Shown here piece by piece: positions 36,525 to 45,179 of a stretch of DNA of 64,000 nt. The position numbers and the translations under genes are program-made. Origin of the DNA: JADJYF01 sp050186725 (GTDB taxonomy: Bacteria > Pseudomonadota > Gammaproteobacteria > Ga0077536); assembly GCA_050186725.1 (NCBI GenBank), contig JBFWYG010000001.1, forward strand, positions 124,001 to 188,000, written 5' to 3'. Each line of letters starts with the position of its first letter. Positions within the stretch are counted from its first letter, which is position 1. The notes below the pieces were generated by a model. It did no database searches. It worked only from the letters and a program-made list of their open reading frames with translations, and was not told the DNA's origin.

Positions 36525-37471
36525 GCGTTGCCGCAGCCCTGCCCCTGCCCTTCGATCTGTCCGTCGCACCCGATGGTTATGCCTGGTGGTACCTGGACGC
36601 GATCGCGGACGACGGCGTCCACGGCCTGACCGTGATCTTCTTCATCGGCAGCGTGTTCTCGCCGTTCTACGCGCGCGCGCGCCGCCGCGGCGCCACACCG
36701 CCCGAGCAGCACTGCGCGGTGAACTGCATTTTCTATGGTCCCACTCGCCGCTGGGCCTTCAGCGAGTACGACGTGCACGCGCTCTCCCGCGACGCGTCAC
36801 ATCTCGCCATCGGCTCGAGTCGCATGCACTGGCAGGGCGACAGGCTCGAGATCGTCATCGACGAGCGCTGCATGCCCTTGCCTTGGCCGCTGCGCGGCGC
36901 GTTGCGCGTCACGCCCACGCCACTGGTCGATTGTCGCGTGGCGCTGGACAGCGGCGCGCATCACCACTGGCAACCGCTCGCGCCCCGGGCAAACGTCGAA
37001 GTGGACATGGACACGCCGGCGCTGCATTGGGCGGGCAGCGGCTACCTGGATTCCAATCACGGCGACCGTCCACTGGAGCGCGACTTTCAGGCATGGTGCT
37101 GGAGCCGCAGCGTCGGCGACGACGACGACACGCACGTGCTGTACGACGTCCTGCCGCGCGACGGCCAGCGCCGCGTGCACGCACTGACCTTTCCCGCCGC
37201 GGGCGGCTTTGCGAGTCTCACCGCGCCTGCACCGGTCGCCCTGCCCGCGACGTCCGTCTGGCGCATGGCCCGTCACACCCGTTCATCGTCCGGCGTGGCG
37301 CGGGTCTGCGCCACCTGGGAAGACACGCCGTTCTATGCACGTTCGCTGATCGAGCACGAGCTCGACGGCGTCACGCGCCGTGCGGTGCACGAGAGCCTGT
37401 CACTCGACCGGTTCACGCGCCCCTGGGTGCAGCGCCTGCTGCCCTTCCGCGCGCGGCGCGTGGGGCGCTGA
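36521..37471 (+). CDS. crtC: Carotenoid 1,2-hydratase CrtC
   Basis: The 316-residue hydratase adds water to the 1,2 double bond of neurosporene or lycopene, the first step toward spheroidene or spirilloxanthin. Family blocks include 'DGYAWWYLDAIADDGVHGLTVIFFIGSVFSPFY', 'HCAVNCIFYGPTRRWAFSEYD' and 'HWAGSGYLDSNHGDRPLERDFQAWCWSR'. The start is GTG 36521, overlapping the crtD stop, so the pair is translationally coupled. Its last 72 bases overlap, on the opposite strand, the end of a small membrane-protein gene. Confidence 0.95.
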   Translation: MSVAAALPLPFDLSVAPDGYAWWYLDAIADDGVHGLTVIFFIGSVFSPFYARARRRGATPPEQHCAVNCIFYGPTRRWAFSEYDVHALSRDASHLAIGSSRMHWQGDRLEIVIDERCMPLPWPLRGALRVTPTPLVDCRVALDSGAHHHWQPLAPRANVEVDMDTPALHWAGSGYLDSNHGDRPLERDFQAWCWSRSVGDDDDTHVLYDVLPRDGQRRVHALTFPAAGGFASLTAPAPVALPATSVWRMARHTRSSSGVARVCATWEDTPFYARSLIEHELDGVTRRAVHESLSLDRFTRPWVQRLLPFRARRVGR

Positions 37472-37639
37472 GTAGCCGGGGACCGGAGTGTCCTCGTCCT
37501 CGCTGGCGTGGACGACAGCCAGCGCCTCCTGTTCGCGTCGCGCCGCGTCCCGGCGCAGCTCGCGACGAATGGCGAACCATTCATAGAACAGGAAAGCGAG
37601 CAGCAGCGCGTCGCCGATGGCCCACGCGAACTTGGACAC
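37400..37639 (-). CDS. Unrecognised 79-residue membrane protein at the end of the crtB operon
   Basis: I do not recognise a family. The start is GTG 37639 ('SKFAWAIGDALLLAFLFYEWFAIRRELRRDAARREQEAL'): one predicted membrane helix (about 6-20), then a basic, charged helix and a proline-rich tail. It follows the next protein by seven bases and is the last gene of the long bchF-crtB run. The tail is coded antisense to the end of crtC (37400-37471), so the final 24 codons are the least certain. Placement suggests a part in photosystem or carotenoid assembly, but there is no direct evidence. Confidence 0.55.
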   Translation of the reverse strand: MSKFAWAIGDALLLAFLFYEWFAIRRELRRDAARREQEALAVVHASEDEDTPVPGYSAPHAPRAEGQQALHPGAREPVE

Positions 37640-37646
37640 GGTGGGC

Positions 37647-37964
37647 TCAGCCCGGGTCCGCGCCCAGTTCGCCGCGATAGCGTGTCTTGACCAGGATCCA
37701 CGCGCCGTAGCTCGCCAGCACGAACAGCACGCCGACCAGGTCGAACAGCGAGAACAGCGCCGAGTCACCGACCATGGCGTAGGCCAGCACGACTTCCAGC
37801 GCGGCGATACCGATACCCATGATGACCAGCGGCGGCATGATGTCCCCGAGAATGGCCAGCGTGCCGGTCGCGGGCGCCAGCGCGTGGCTGCGCCGATGGC
37901 GCAGCGCGCCGTACAGCAGCCACAGTCCATAGCTGCACAGAACGAGACCGATCAGATGTCGCAT
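37647..37964 (-). CDS. Unrecognised 105-residue multi-helix membrane protein downstream of crtB
   Basis: No family recognised. Three hydrophobic segments are visible: about 4-20 ('LIGLVLCSYGLWLLYGAL'), 35-65 ('GTLAILGDIMPPLVIMGIGIAALEVVLAYAMVG') and 72-92 ('LFDLVGVLFVLASYGAWILV'). ATG 37964 lies two bases after the crtB stop, so it is certainly in the same operon. It is not TspO, which neighbours crtB in Rhodobacter but is longer and has five helices. Together with the next gene it forms a small membrane pair tied to carotenoid synthesis. Confidence 0.75.
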   Translation of the reverse strand: MRHLIGLVLCSYGLWLLYGALRHRRSHALAPATGTLAILGDIMPPLVIMGIGIAALEVVLAYAMVGDSALFSLFDLVGVLFVLASYGAWILVKTRYRGELGADPG

Positions 37965-37966
37965 GT

Positions 37967-39001
37967 TCAGACTCCCATACCGGTAGACATCGTCGTCCCA
38001 CGCGCCTCGCGATCACGTCGCTCGAGGCGTTCGAAAAGGTTCAAAACTGCGAGCCAGCGGGCCGCCAGACCCCGCGCCGCACCACGCGCATGCGAGGATG
38101 CCGCTTCCACCAGGAAGCGGTTCGCCTCCAGCACCGGCGCGGCCAGCGCCGGATGCGCGGGACGCGGTACGGGCAGCGCACGGAGCAACAGCGCCAACTT
38201 GGCCGCGGTGGACACCACCGCGCGCCCGTCGACGCCATTGCCCGCACGACGCGCGACCGCGTGCCCGATGCCGGCGTAGCAGTGCCGTGCCGCGCCGATG
38301 CCGAAGCGGCAAGCAAAGGGCAAACCGGCGATGCCGGCGTCGGCCCGCGCGTAGAGTTGTTCCGCGTGCGCCAACAGGCGCAGCACCACCGCGCCCAGCG
38401 CGGGCGTGTGGCGTGGCGCCGCCAGCCAGGCGTCGGCATCGATACCGGCCTCGGCGAGCCAGGCGCGCGGCAGGTAGAAGCGTCCGTTGCGCGCATCCTC
38501 ACCGACGTCGCGCGCGATGTTGGAGAGCTGCATCGCGACGCCGAGATCGGTGGCGCGTGCCAGCAGGTCCGCGTCGCGCACGCCCATCAGCACGGCCATC
38601 ATCGCCCCGACGCTGCCGGCCACGCGCGCCGCATAGGCCTCGACGTCCGCGAGCGTCTCGTAGCGTCGTTCCTCGCAGTCCCAGCGCAGGCCGTCGAGCA
38701 GCGCCTCGGGCAGCGCGCGCGGCAAGGCGAAAGACTCGACCACGCGCGCGAACGCACGATCGACGGGATGGGGCATGGGCGAGCCGGCATACACCGCGGC
38801 CAGCCGCTGCTCGAGGCGTGCGAGCTGAGGCGCGCCGCCTGCGCAGTCGATGTCGTCGTCGGCGATGCGACAGAAGGCATAGAGCGCAATCGCCGCATCG
38901 CGCACCGTCGCCGGCAGCAGGAACGATGCCAGGTAGAAGGTGCGTGACCCCGCGCACAGCAGGCGCCCGCACGCGGCGAGATCGGCTTCAGCCCCGCGCA
39001 T
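37967..39001 (-). CDS. crtB: Phytoene synthase CrtB
   Basis: The 344-residue squalene/phytoene synthase condenses two geranylgeranyl diphosphates. The first aspartate-rich motif is 'ALYAFCRIADDDIDCAGG' and the second 'QLSNIARDVGEDARNGRFYLPRAWLAEAGID'. 'SRTFYLASFLLP' is also conserved. ATG 39001 lies 14 bases inside the end of crtI. The last residues after about 320 are not conserved in the family as I know it. Confidence 0.95.
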   Translation of the reverse strand: MRGAEADLAACGRLLCAGSRTFYLASFLLPATVRDAAIALYAFCRIADDDIDCAGGAPQLARLEQRLAAVYAGSPMPHPVDRAFARVVESFALPRALPEALLDGLRWDCEERRYETLADVEAYAARVAGSVGAMMAVLMGVRDADLLARATDLGVAMQLSNIARDVGEDARNGRFYLPRAWLAEAGIDADAWLAAPRHTPALGAVVLRLLAHAEQLYARADAGIAGLPFACRFGIGAARHCYAGIGHAVARRAGNGVDGRAVVSTAAKLALLLRALPVPRPAHPALAAPVLEANRFLVEAASSHARGAARGLAARWLAVLNLFERLERRDREARGTTMSTGMGV

Positions 39002-40592
39002 GTTGACCTCGCCAGGCGTCGGCGTGGGGTACCAGTTCGTCGAGTACGCGCGCCGAGGACAGCACGCCGGGCAGGCCCGCGCCCGGATGGGTGCCCGCCC
39101 CCACCAGGTACAGCCCGCCCAGTTCCTCGCTCGCGTTGTGCGGCCGGAACCAGGCGCTCTGGAACAACCTCGGCTCGAGACCGAAGGCCGCGCCCTGGAT
39201 TGACAGGTAGCGCGCCTCGAAGTCGAGTGGCGTGGTGATGCGCGACGTCACGATCTCCTCCTGCAGTCCCGGCAGCAGGCGTGCCTCGAGATGGCGCGCG
39301 ATGGCCTGGCGATAGGGTTCGGCGGCGCGCCGCCAGTCGATATCCGCGCCGAGATGCGGCACCGGTGACAGCACGTAGAACGCGTCGCAGCCCGGCGGCG
39401 CGAGACGCGCGTCGCTGGCGGTCGGACGATGCAGGTAGAGACTGAAGTCATCGGCCAACGTATGCCGCTCGAAGATGTCCTCGAGCAGGCCGCGGTAGCG
39501 TGGACCCAGCAGGATGGTGTGATGCGGCACGTCTTCGTAGCGTCGACGCGTGCCGAAGTACCACACGAAGAGGCTCATGGAGTGGCGCGCGCGGCCAATG
39601 CGCGCCGCGTTCCAGCGTCGCGGACGGCGACCGGGCAGCATGTGACTGTAGGTCCACAGCGGATCGGCGTTGGACACCACCAGGTCGGCGGCGATGCGCT
39701 CACCACCCGCCAGCCGGACACCGACCGCGCGCTCATCGTGGACGAGGATCTCATCGACTTCGGCGTCGCAGCGCAGCGTGTTGCCCTGGTGCGCGATCAG
39801 ACCGGCGAGCCCCGCCACCAGCCGCCCCGTGCCACCCATCGCGTAGTGCACGCCCCAATGCTGCTCGAGATGCGAGATCAGCGTGTAGACCGAGGTGGTG
39901 GTGAAGGGATTGCCGCCCACCAGCAGCGGATGAAAGCTGAACGCGACACGCAGCCGCTCGTCCTTCAGGTAACGCGCCACCAGCTGGTAGACCGACAGGT
40001 GACCGCGCAGCTGCGCCAGGCGCGGCAGCACGCGCAGCATGTCGCGCAAGCTGCCGAAGGGACGATGACCGAGTTCGAGAAAGGCGATGTCGAAGATCTG
40101 CTTGGACAGCGCCATCAGCTGGTCAAAGCCCGGCAGATCGCTCGGCGCGAGGCGCGCGACCTCGGCGCGCAACGCGTCACCGCGTCCGGCGCGAAACACG
40201 GCGCCGTCGTCGAAGCGGATTTCGTAGAAGGGATCGAGCGCCTTCAGTTCGACATCGTCGGCCAGCGACCGTCCTGCCAGCTGCCACAGCTCTTCGAACA
40301 GGTGGGGTGCGGTGATGATGGTCGGGCCGGCGTCGAAGGTGAAGCCGTCCTGTTGATGAACCGCGGCGCGACCGCCGGGTGTCGAGAGTCGCTCGAGCAC
40401 GGTCACGCGATAGCCGCGCGCGCCGAGCCGCACGGCCGCCGCCAGGCCGCCGAAACCGCTGCCGATCACCACCGCGTGCGGCGCGTCGGCGCGGTGCGCG
40501 ACACGGCGCGGGCCGTGCGCTGCGACGCGCAGGCTCGTGTGCGCGTGCGCGCCCAGTCCGCCGCGAAGCATCGAAGTATCGACTGCACTCAT
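38988..40592 (-). CDS. crtI: Phytoene desaturase CrtI
   Basis: The 534-residue enzyme desaturates phytoene to neurosporene or lycopene; the number of steps cannot be told from sequence. The FAD fold is 'AVVIGSGFGGLAAAVRLGARGYRVTVLERLSTPGGRAAVHQQDGFTFDAGPTIIT', and the end carries 'LYLVGAGTHPGAGLPGVLSSARVLDELV', both diagnostic of bacterial CrtI. The N-terminus is about 35 residues longer than usual. ATG 40592 overlaps the bchO stop (ATGA). Confidence 0.95.
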   Translation of the reverse strand: MSAVDTSMLRGGLGAHAHTSLRVAAHGPRRVAHRADAPHAVVIGSGFGGLAAAVRLGARGYRVTVLERLSTPGGRAAVHQQDGFTFDAGPTIITAPHLFEELWQLAGRSLADDVELKALDPFYEIRFDDGAVFRAGRGDALRAEVARLAPSDLPGFDQLMALSKQIFDIAFLELGHRPFGSLRDMLRVLPRLAQLRGHLSVYQLVARYLKDERLRVAFSFHPLLVGGNPFTTTSVYTLISHLEQHWGVHYAMGGTGRLVAGLAGLIAHQGNTLRCDAEVDEILVHDERAVGVRLAGGERIAADLVVSNADPLWTYSHMLPGRRPRRWNAARIGRARHSMSLFVWYFGTRRRYEDVPHHTILLGPRYRGLLEDIFERHTLADDFSLYLHRPTASDARLAPPGCDAFYVLSPVPHLGADIDWRRAAEPYRQAIARHLEARLLPGLQEEIVTSRITTPLDFEARYLSIQGAAFGLEPRLFQSAWFRPHNASEELGGLYLVGAGTHPGAGLPGVLSSARVLDELVPHADAWRGQHARG

Positions 40593-41551
40593 GAACCTTG
40601 TCCTCCGACGATGCGCGGCGTGATGCCGCCGGCCAGCACGCCCCAGGCAGCGGCGTCGCGCTCGATGATGCGCGCGACCGCGGCGGGGTCTTCCTCGTGG
40701 GCGAGATGGCCGAGTCCAATCAATCCGGTCACACGCGCGCCGGCCACGCGCCCGGCGACGCGTTCCGCCTGCTCCGGCGGAACCATCGCATCGCGGCTGC
40801 CGACCACCAGGTCGAGCGGCACGGTGAGGCGCGGCAGCTGACGCGCCAGTGTGTCGAGATCCCATTGCGCCATCATGCCGAGCGCGGCGGCGACGTGCCT
40901 TGGATCGCAGGCGAGCCGCGCGTACAGGCCGGCGCCCTCGGCGTCCAGCGTCGAGCCAGTGCTCGCCAGCAGGCGATCGACGACGCCGGGCTGACGCGCG
41001 CGCCAGGCGAAGGCGCGCGCCGCCCAGGCGCTCCGCGCGAGCAGCTTGGCCGCGGGCGAGAAGAGGTGCGCCGCCACACCGCCAAAGGGCAGCAGCGCGC
41101 CGTTCACACTGACGATGCCACGCGCCGACGAGCGGCCCGCGAGCGCCATCTGCACCGCGATCGCGGCGCCCGCCGAATGGCCAACAATGAGCGCGGGCTC
41201 GGCGGCGAGCATGCCGAGCAGCTCGCGCAGGTTGTCGACCATGCCTGGCAGCGACAGCTGCGCGTGATCGGCGACGAGACTCGCGCCATGGCCGGGCAGA
41301 TCGGGCGCAATCACCCGCAGCCGCGTCGCCAGCAGCGGCATCAGCGCGCGCCAGGAATGACTGGAACTGCCGGTGCCGTGCAACAGCAGCACGGTCGGCC
41401 CTTCGCCCGCCACCTGCACGTGCCAGCGCACGCGCGGCGTGACGAGGAAGCGGCTGTGCTCCAGGTGCGGCCAGTCGCGCGCGAGGTCACCATGTTCGTC
41501 GGCGGCGCCGCAGTCGCGAGGCAAGGCCCAGTGCGGCGCGGGCTCAGCCAT
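40589..41551 (-). CDS. bchO: Magnesium chelatase-associated alpha/beta hydrolase BchO
   Basis: A 320-residue alpha/beta-hydrolase found next to bchID in purple bacteria. 'VLLLHGTGSSSHSWRALMPLL' is the oxyanion region, 'IVGHSAGAAIAVQMAL' the nucleophile elbow with serine, and 'GLGHLAHEEDPAAVARII' the histidine region. Its biochemical role in magnesium insertion is still unclear. It overlaps bchD by eight bases and crtI by four. Confidence 0.9.
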   Translation of the reverse strand: MAEPAPHWALPRDCGAADEHGDLARDWPHLEHSRFLVTPRVRWHVQVAGEGPTVLLLHGTGSSSHSWRALMPLLATRLRVIAPDLPGHGASLVADHAQLSLPGMVDNLRELLGMLAAEPALIVGHSAGAAIAVQMALAGRSSARGIVSVNGALLPFGGVAAHLFSPAAKLLARSAWAARAFAWRARQPGVVDRLLASTGSTLDAEGAGLYARLACDPRHVAAALGMMAQWDLDTLARQLPRLTVPLDLVVGSRDAMVPPEQAERVAGRVAGARVTGLIGLGHLAHEEDPAAVARIIERDAAAWGVLAGGITPRIVGGQGS

Positions 41552-43307
41552 GGGCCACCCGGGGCGCATTCGGCAGCGCCGCGCGCGCCGCGCCGGCGAT
41601 GCTCTGCGCATCGGCGTTCGGCAACGGCAGGTAGCGTGCGTGCATGCGCGTCGCGAGCTCCGCACCGAATTCCCGCGGCCGCGGCGCCACGTCGATCATC
41701 ACCGCCGGCAGCGACAGCTGGGCTATCTCATCCGCCACCATGAGCGCGTCGCGCGCCGCCTGCTCCGCACCGCCGCGACCGCTGAGATCGACGTTGGGCC
41801 GACCGTCGGTGAGCACCACGATCAGCGGCGTGAGATCCTCGCCGCGCGCGCTTCCTGCCACTTCCCGGGCGAGCACGAGTCCGCTGGCCAGCGGCGAGCC
41901 GCCGCCACCCGGCAGATCGGCGAGGCAACGCCGCGCGCGTGTCAGGGCACGGGTCGGCGCGAGCACCAGTTCGGCGCCGGCACCGCGAAACGCGACCAGC
42001 GCGACGCGATCGCGACGCACGTAGCACTCGGCCAGCATCAGTTCGATCGCGCCCTTGGCCTCGGCCAGGCGCCGCGCCGCGGTCGAACCCGACGCGTCGA
42101 CCACGAACACCGTGAGGCTGCGGCGCCGCTGCTGACGACGCACCGTGCGCAGATCGGCACCGCGCAGCGCGACGCAGGTACGGCTTGCGCCGGCGCTCGG
42201 CGCGCGCAGCTTCTGCCACGGTGCCGCGGCGCGCAGCGTCGCGATGAGATCCAGTCGCTGGCCGCCGCGGGGCACGCCGGCGCGCGGCGGCAGGGGTCGT
42301 CCGCGCCCCTGCGTTTCGGCGCGCTGGCCCGCGCGACCGCCGCCGCGACGCGCGCGTCGCGCGCCGCCTTGGGCGAGCGCGCGCAACACGTCATCGGGGA
42401 TCGCCGCCTGGGTCGCGGCGACCAGCAGCTCGCGTTGCTCGTCGGCCTGGGCCTGGTCCTGCGCTTCTGCGTCGGACGATTCCTGCGTCGACTGTTCGGG
42501 TGGCGGCGGCGGCATCTCGGGCGGTGGGGCAAAGCGCACGGCGCGCGGCGCCAGCACCAGCTGCGCTGCGAGGGCCGCGTGATGCTGATCGACCGTTTCC
42601 ACGCCGTCGAGCGCGGCCGCGGCCCGCGCCACGCGCGCGGCCAGCAGGACGACCCGCAGCGAGGTGATGCCGACCGACGCCGCCGCTTCGACCAGCGCGG
42701 TGAGCAGGCTGTCGGCAATCGTCGCGCGGGCATGCCGCGCACGCGCCGCGTCGAGCTCGGCCCGCGACAGCGTGGCCGGCGTCAGTTCGCGCGGTCCGAT
42801 GTCGTCCAGCGCGAGGCGCAGCGCGAGCCGCTCCTCGAGCGCCGCCGACACCGCCTCGTCGTCAGACGCGCGCTCGTCCAGCGCGACCACGTCGATCCGC
42901 GCGGCGGTGCGCGCGGACAAGCCTTCGCGCTCGACCTGGATCTCGCCGCGATCGAGCGCCGCGCACAGCAGCGCCGCGGCACTGGCGTCCAGCCGCTCGG
43001 CCATGGGCACCAGCACCACGCCGCCATCCGCGGCGGCGAGCAGGCCCTGTTCCAGCATCGGCATGCCACTGGCGAGCGTCGCGCCCAGATCCAGGCCACC
43101 GACCAGACGCGCGAGCGGCACGTGGGGCGGCAGACGACCCCAGGGTTGGTCGGCGGGCAGGAACTCGCGCAGGGTTTCCAGCCAGCGATCGCGCACCGGC
43201 CCGGGCCGTGCCGCGAGCAGCACGCCGCAGCGCGCCACCGCCAGCAGCGCCGCCACGCGCTCCGCGCGCTGCCACGGCGTCAGCATGGGGTTGATGTCGG
43301 CGGTCAC
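41544..43307 (-). CDS. bchD: Magnesium chelatase subunit D
   Basis: The 587-residue D subunit joins BchI and BchH during insertion of magnesium into protoporphyrin IX. The N-terminal AAA-like half is degenerate; an acidic, proline-rich linker at about 270-310 ('PPPEMPPPPPEQSTQESS') follows; and the C-terminal integrin-I-like half has the metal site 'FVVDASGSTAARRLAEAKGAIELML' with 'VVLTDGRPNVDLS'. The start is GTG 43307, overlapping the bchI stop (GTGA). Length is normal for the family. Confidence 0.94.
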   Translation of the reverse strand: MTADINPMLTPWQRAERVAALLAVARCGVLLAARPGPVRDRWLETLREFLPADQPWGRLPPHVPLARLVGGLDLGATLASGMPMLEQGLLAAADGGVVLVPMAERLDASAAALLCAALDRGEIQVEREGLSARTAARIDVVALDERASDDEAVSAALEERLALRLALDDIGPRELTPATLSRAELDAARARHARATIADSLLTALVEAAASVGITSLRVVLLAARVARAAAALDGVETVDQHHAALAAQLVLAPRAVRFAPPPEMPPPPPEQSTQESSDAEAQDQAQADEQRELLVAATQAAIPDDVLRALAQGGARRARRGGGRAGQRAETQGRGRPLPPRAGVPRGGQRLDLIATLRAAAPWQKLRAPSAGASRTCVALRGADLRTVRRQQRRRSLTVFVVDASGSTAARRLAEAKGAIELMLAECYVRRDRVALVAFRGAGAELVLAPTRALTRARRCLADLPGGGGSPLASGLVLAREVAGSARGEDLTPLIVVLTDGRPNVDLSGRGGAEQAARDALMVADEIAQLSLPAVMIDVAPRPREFGAELATRMHARYLPLPNADAQSIAGAARAALPNAPRVAHG

Positions 43308-44320
43308 GCCGTGCACACCTCGGCGAGCGCGCGTTCGACCCTCACTGCGGAACCGGACTCGTCCATCGGATTGCGCCGCAGGCGATGTCCCAGCGCCGCC
43401 GGTGCGACCGCGGCCAGGTGCGCGCTGGTGACTTCGCGCGCGCCTTCGAGCGCGGCCAGCGCGCGCGCCGAACGCATCAGGGTGAGTTCGCCGCGCAGGC
43501 CGTCGGTACCAAGCGCCAGGCACAGTTTCGCCGCCTGCTCGAGCAGCGGGTCGGACACTTCCAGCGTCGCGAGGTGCGCGCGCGCCGCGACGATGCGCCT
43601 GCGCTCGCGTGCTTCGCGACCGCGCCACTCGGCGATGAAGGCCGCCGGATCGCGCTCGTAACGATCGCGCAGGCGAATCACCTCGACGCGCGTGCGCAGA
43701 TCGCTCGGCGCCTTGACCTGCACCGCGAGGCCAAAGCGATCGAGCAACTGCGGACGCAGCTCGCCCTCCTCCGGGTTACCGCTGCCGATGAGCACGAAGC
43801 GCGCCGGATGACGGATGGACAGGCCTTCGCGCTCCACCACGTTCTCGCCCGAGGCGGCGACGTCGAGCAGCACGTCGACCAGGTGATCTTCCAGCAGGTT
43901 GATCTCGTCTACATAGAGGAAGCCGCCATTGGCGCGCGCCAGCAGCCCGGGCTCGAAAGCCTTCTCGCCGTGCACCAGCGCACGCTCCAGGTCGAGCGCG
44001 CCGACCACGCGGTCCTCGGTGGCGCCGAGCGGCAGGTCGACCACCGGCACCGGTCGCGTCTCCACCCGCACCCTACCGGGGGTGATGACGTGCGCGCAGC
44101 GCGCATCACTGCCTCGGGCGGCGCAGCCGTAGGGACAGTCGGCGACGACACGCTCGGGCGGCAGCAGCGCGGCGAGCGCACGCACCACGGTGGACTTGCC
44201 GGTGCCGCGGTCGCCGAACAGCAGCACGCCGCCGATGCTCGGGTCGATGGCCGCGAGCACCAAGGCGCGACGCATCTCTTCCTGGCCGAGCACCGCGGTG
44301 AAGGGAAAGGGTGTGGCCAT
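43304..44320 (-). CDS. bchI: Magnesium chelatase ATPase subunit I
   Basis: The 338-residue AAA+ ATPase has Walker A 'GDRGTGKSTVVRALAALLP', Walker B 'GFLYVDEINLLEDHLVDVLLD' and sensor 'FVLIGSGNPEEGELRPQLLDRFGL', matching BchI/ChlI. With BchD it forms the double-ring motor driving magnesium insertion. ATG 44320 has an AGGAG site eight bases upstream. The gap to puhE is 36 bases, the largest in the whole bchF-to-crtB run. Confidence 0.97.
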   Translation of the reverse strand: MATPFPFTAVLGQEEMRRALVLAAIDPSIGGVLLFGDRGTGKSTVVRALAALLPPERVVADCPYGCAARGSDARCAHVITPGRVRVETRPVPVVDLPLGATEDRVVGALDLERALVHGEKAFEPGLLARANGGFLYVDEINLLEDHLVDVLLDVAASGENVVEREGLSIRHPARFVLIGSGNPEEGELRPQLLDRFGLAVQVKAPSDLRTRVEVIRLRDRYERDPAAFIAEWRGREARERRRIVAARAHLATLEVSDPLLEQAAKLCLALGTDGLRGELTLMRSARALAALEGAREVTSAHLAAVAPAALGHRLRRNPMDESGSAVRVERALAEVCTA

Positions 44321-44356
44321 AGCGGGTCTCCTGGGTAAGTTGGCGCGCGAGGTCGG

Positions 44357-45166
44357 TCAGTCCCGCGCCGCGCGCACGGCGAGCGGGGTTTCGATGCCGT
44401 TCCGCGAGCGACGCATGGCGAGCGCCCAGCGCCACAGCGCCGCATCCTGTACCGGCACCACCAGGAACCAGTGCTCGAACACGGCGAGCAGCATCAGCGC
44501 CGCGAGCAGGCCGTCGGCGGTGGCGGCGAAACTGCCGGCCGGCGCCGACATCCCCGCGCGGAACAGTTCGGCGGTGACCACCGTCGCGGCGGTCACCGTG
44601 AAGGGGAACAGCAGGTTCATCGCGCGGCGCGGCATGAAAGTGACGAGGTAGCGGAGCTGCTCGGGCAGGAATTCCTCGTTCAGGTTGGGCACGCCGAGGA
44701 ACAGGTTCAGCTTGCTGCTCCAGCGCATCAGCCACAGGACCAGGAAGGTATGGGCCGCCAGCGCGTTGGCCTGGTCGCGGCAGACGAACAACAGCGCCGC
44801 GCCGGTCACCACCACCGCCGCCTCGTGGTAGAGGCTGGTGCGAAGCGCGAGCTTGAAGCGCGCGAAACCGCGCAGACCGGGCGGACAGGGTTTCCGCCAC
44901 GGCCCGGTGACGAAGCCCATGAAATAGCTCATCTCGATGAAGCCCCACAGCAGCACTGCCGCGGTGAAGGCCACGTAGGCAGCCGGCACGCTCGCGCTGT
45001 CGGCACTCCACGCGAGCGCGTAGAGTGCCAGCGCGCCGACCACACCGGCACCGACCATGCTCCAGCGGAAGGTGCGGCGCGGCAGGCTGTCCAGGTACAG
45101 GATCACGCCCGTGCTGAACCACCACAGCAGCAACGCGTAGAGCATCGGCAGCGCGACCTGGCTCAT
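44357..45166 (-). CDS. puhE: Photosynthetic complex assembly protein PuhE
   Basis: This 269-residue integral membrane protein has about seven hydrophobic helices and matches the family named putative photosynthetic complex assembly protein 2. Visible blocks are 'YALLLWWFSTGVILYLDSLPRRTFRWSM', 'WGFIEMSYFMGFVTGPWRKPCPPG', 'TSLYHEAAVVV' and 'SKLNLFLGVPNLNEEFLPEQLRYL'. In Rhodobacter PuhE affects bacteriochlorophyll production and RC-LH1 assembly. It starts 13 bases after acsF, the usual neighbour in aerobic phototrophs. Confidence 0.92.
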   Translation of the reverse strand: MSQVALPMLYALLLWWFSTGVILYLDSLPRRTFRWSMVGAGVVGALALYALAWSADSASVPAAYVAFTAAVLLWGFIEMSYFMGFVTGPWRKPCPPGLRGFARFKLALRTSLYHEAAVVVTGAALLFVCRDQANALAAHTFLVLWLMRWSSKLNLFLGVPNLNEEFLPEQLRYLVTFMPRRAMNLLFPFTVTAATVVTAELFRAGMSAPAGSFAATADGLLAALMLLAVFEHWFLVVPVQDAALWRWALAMRRSRNGIETPLAVRAARD

Positions 45167-45179
45167 GCGTGCTGGTCGC

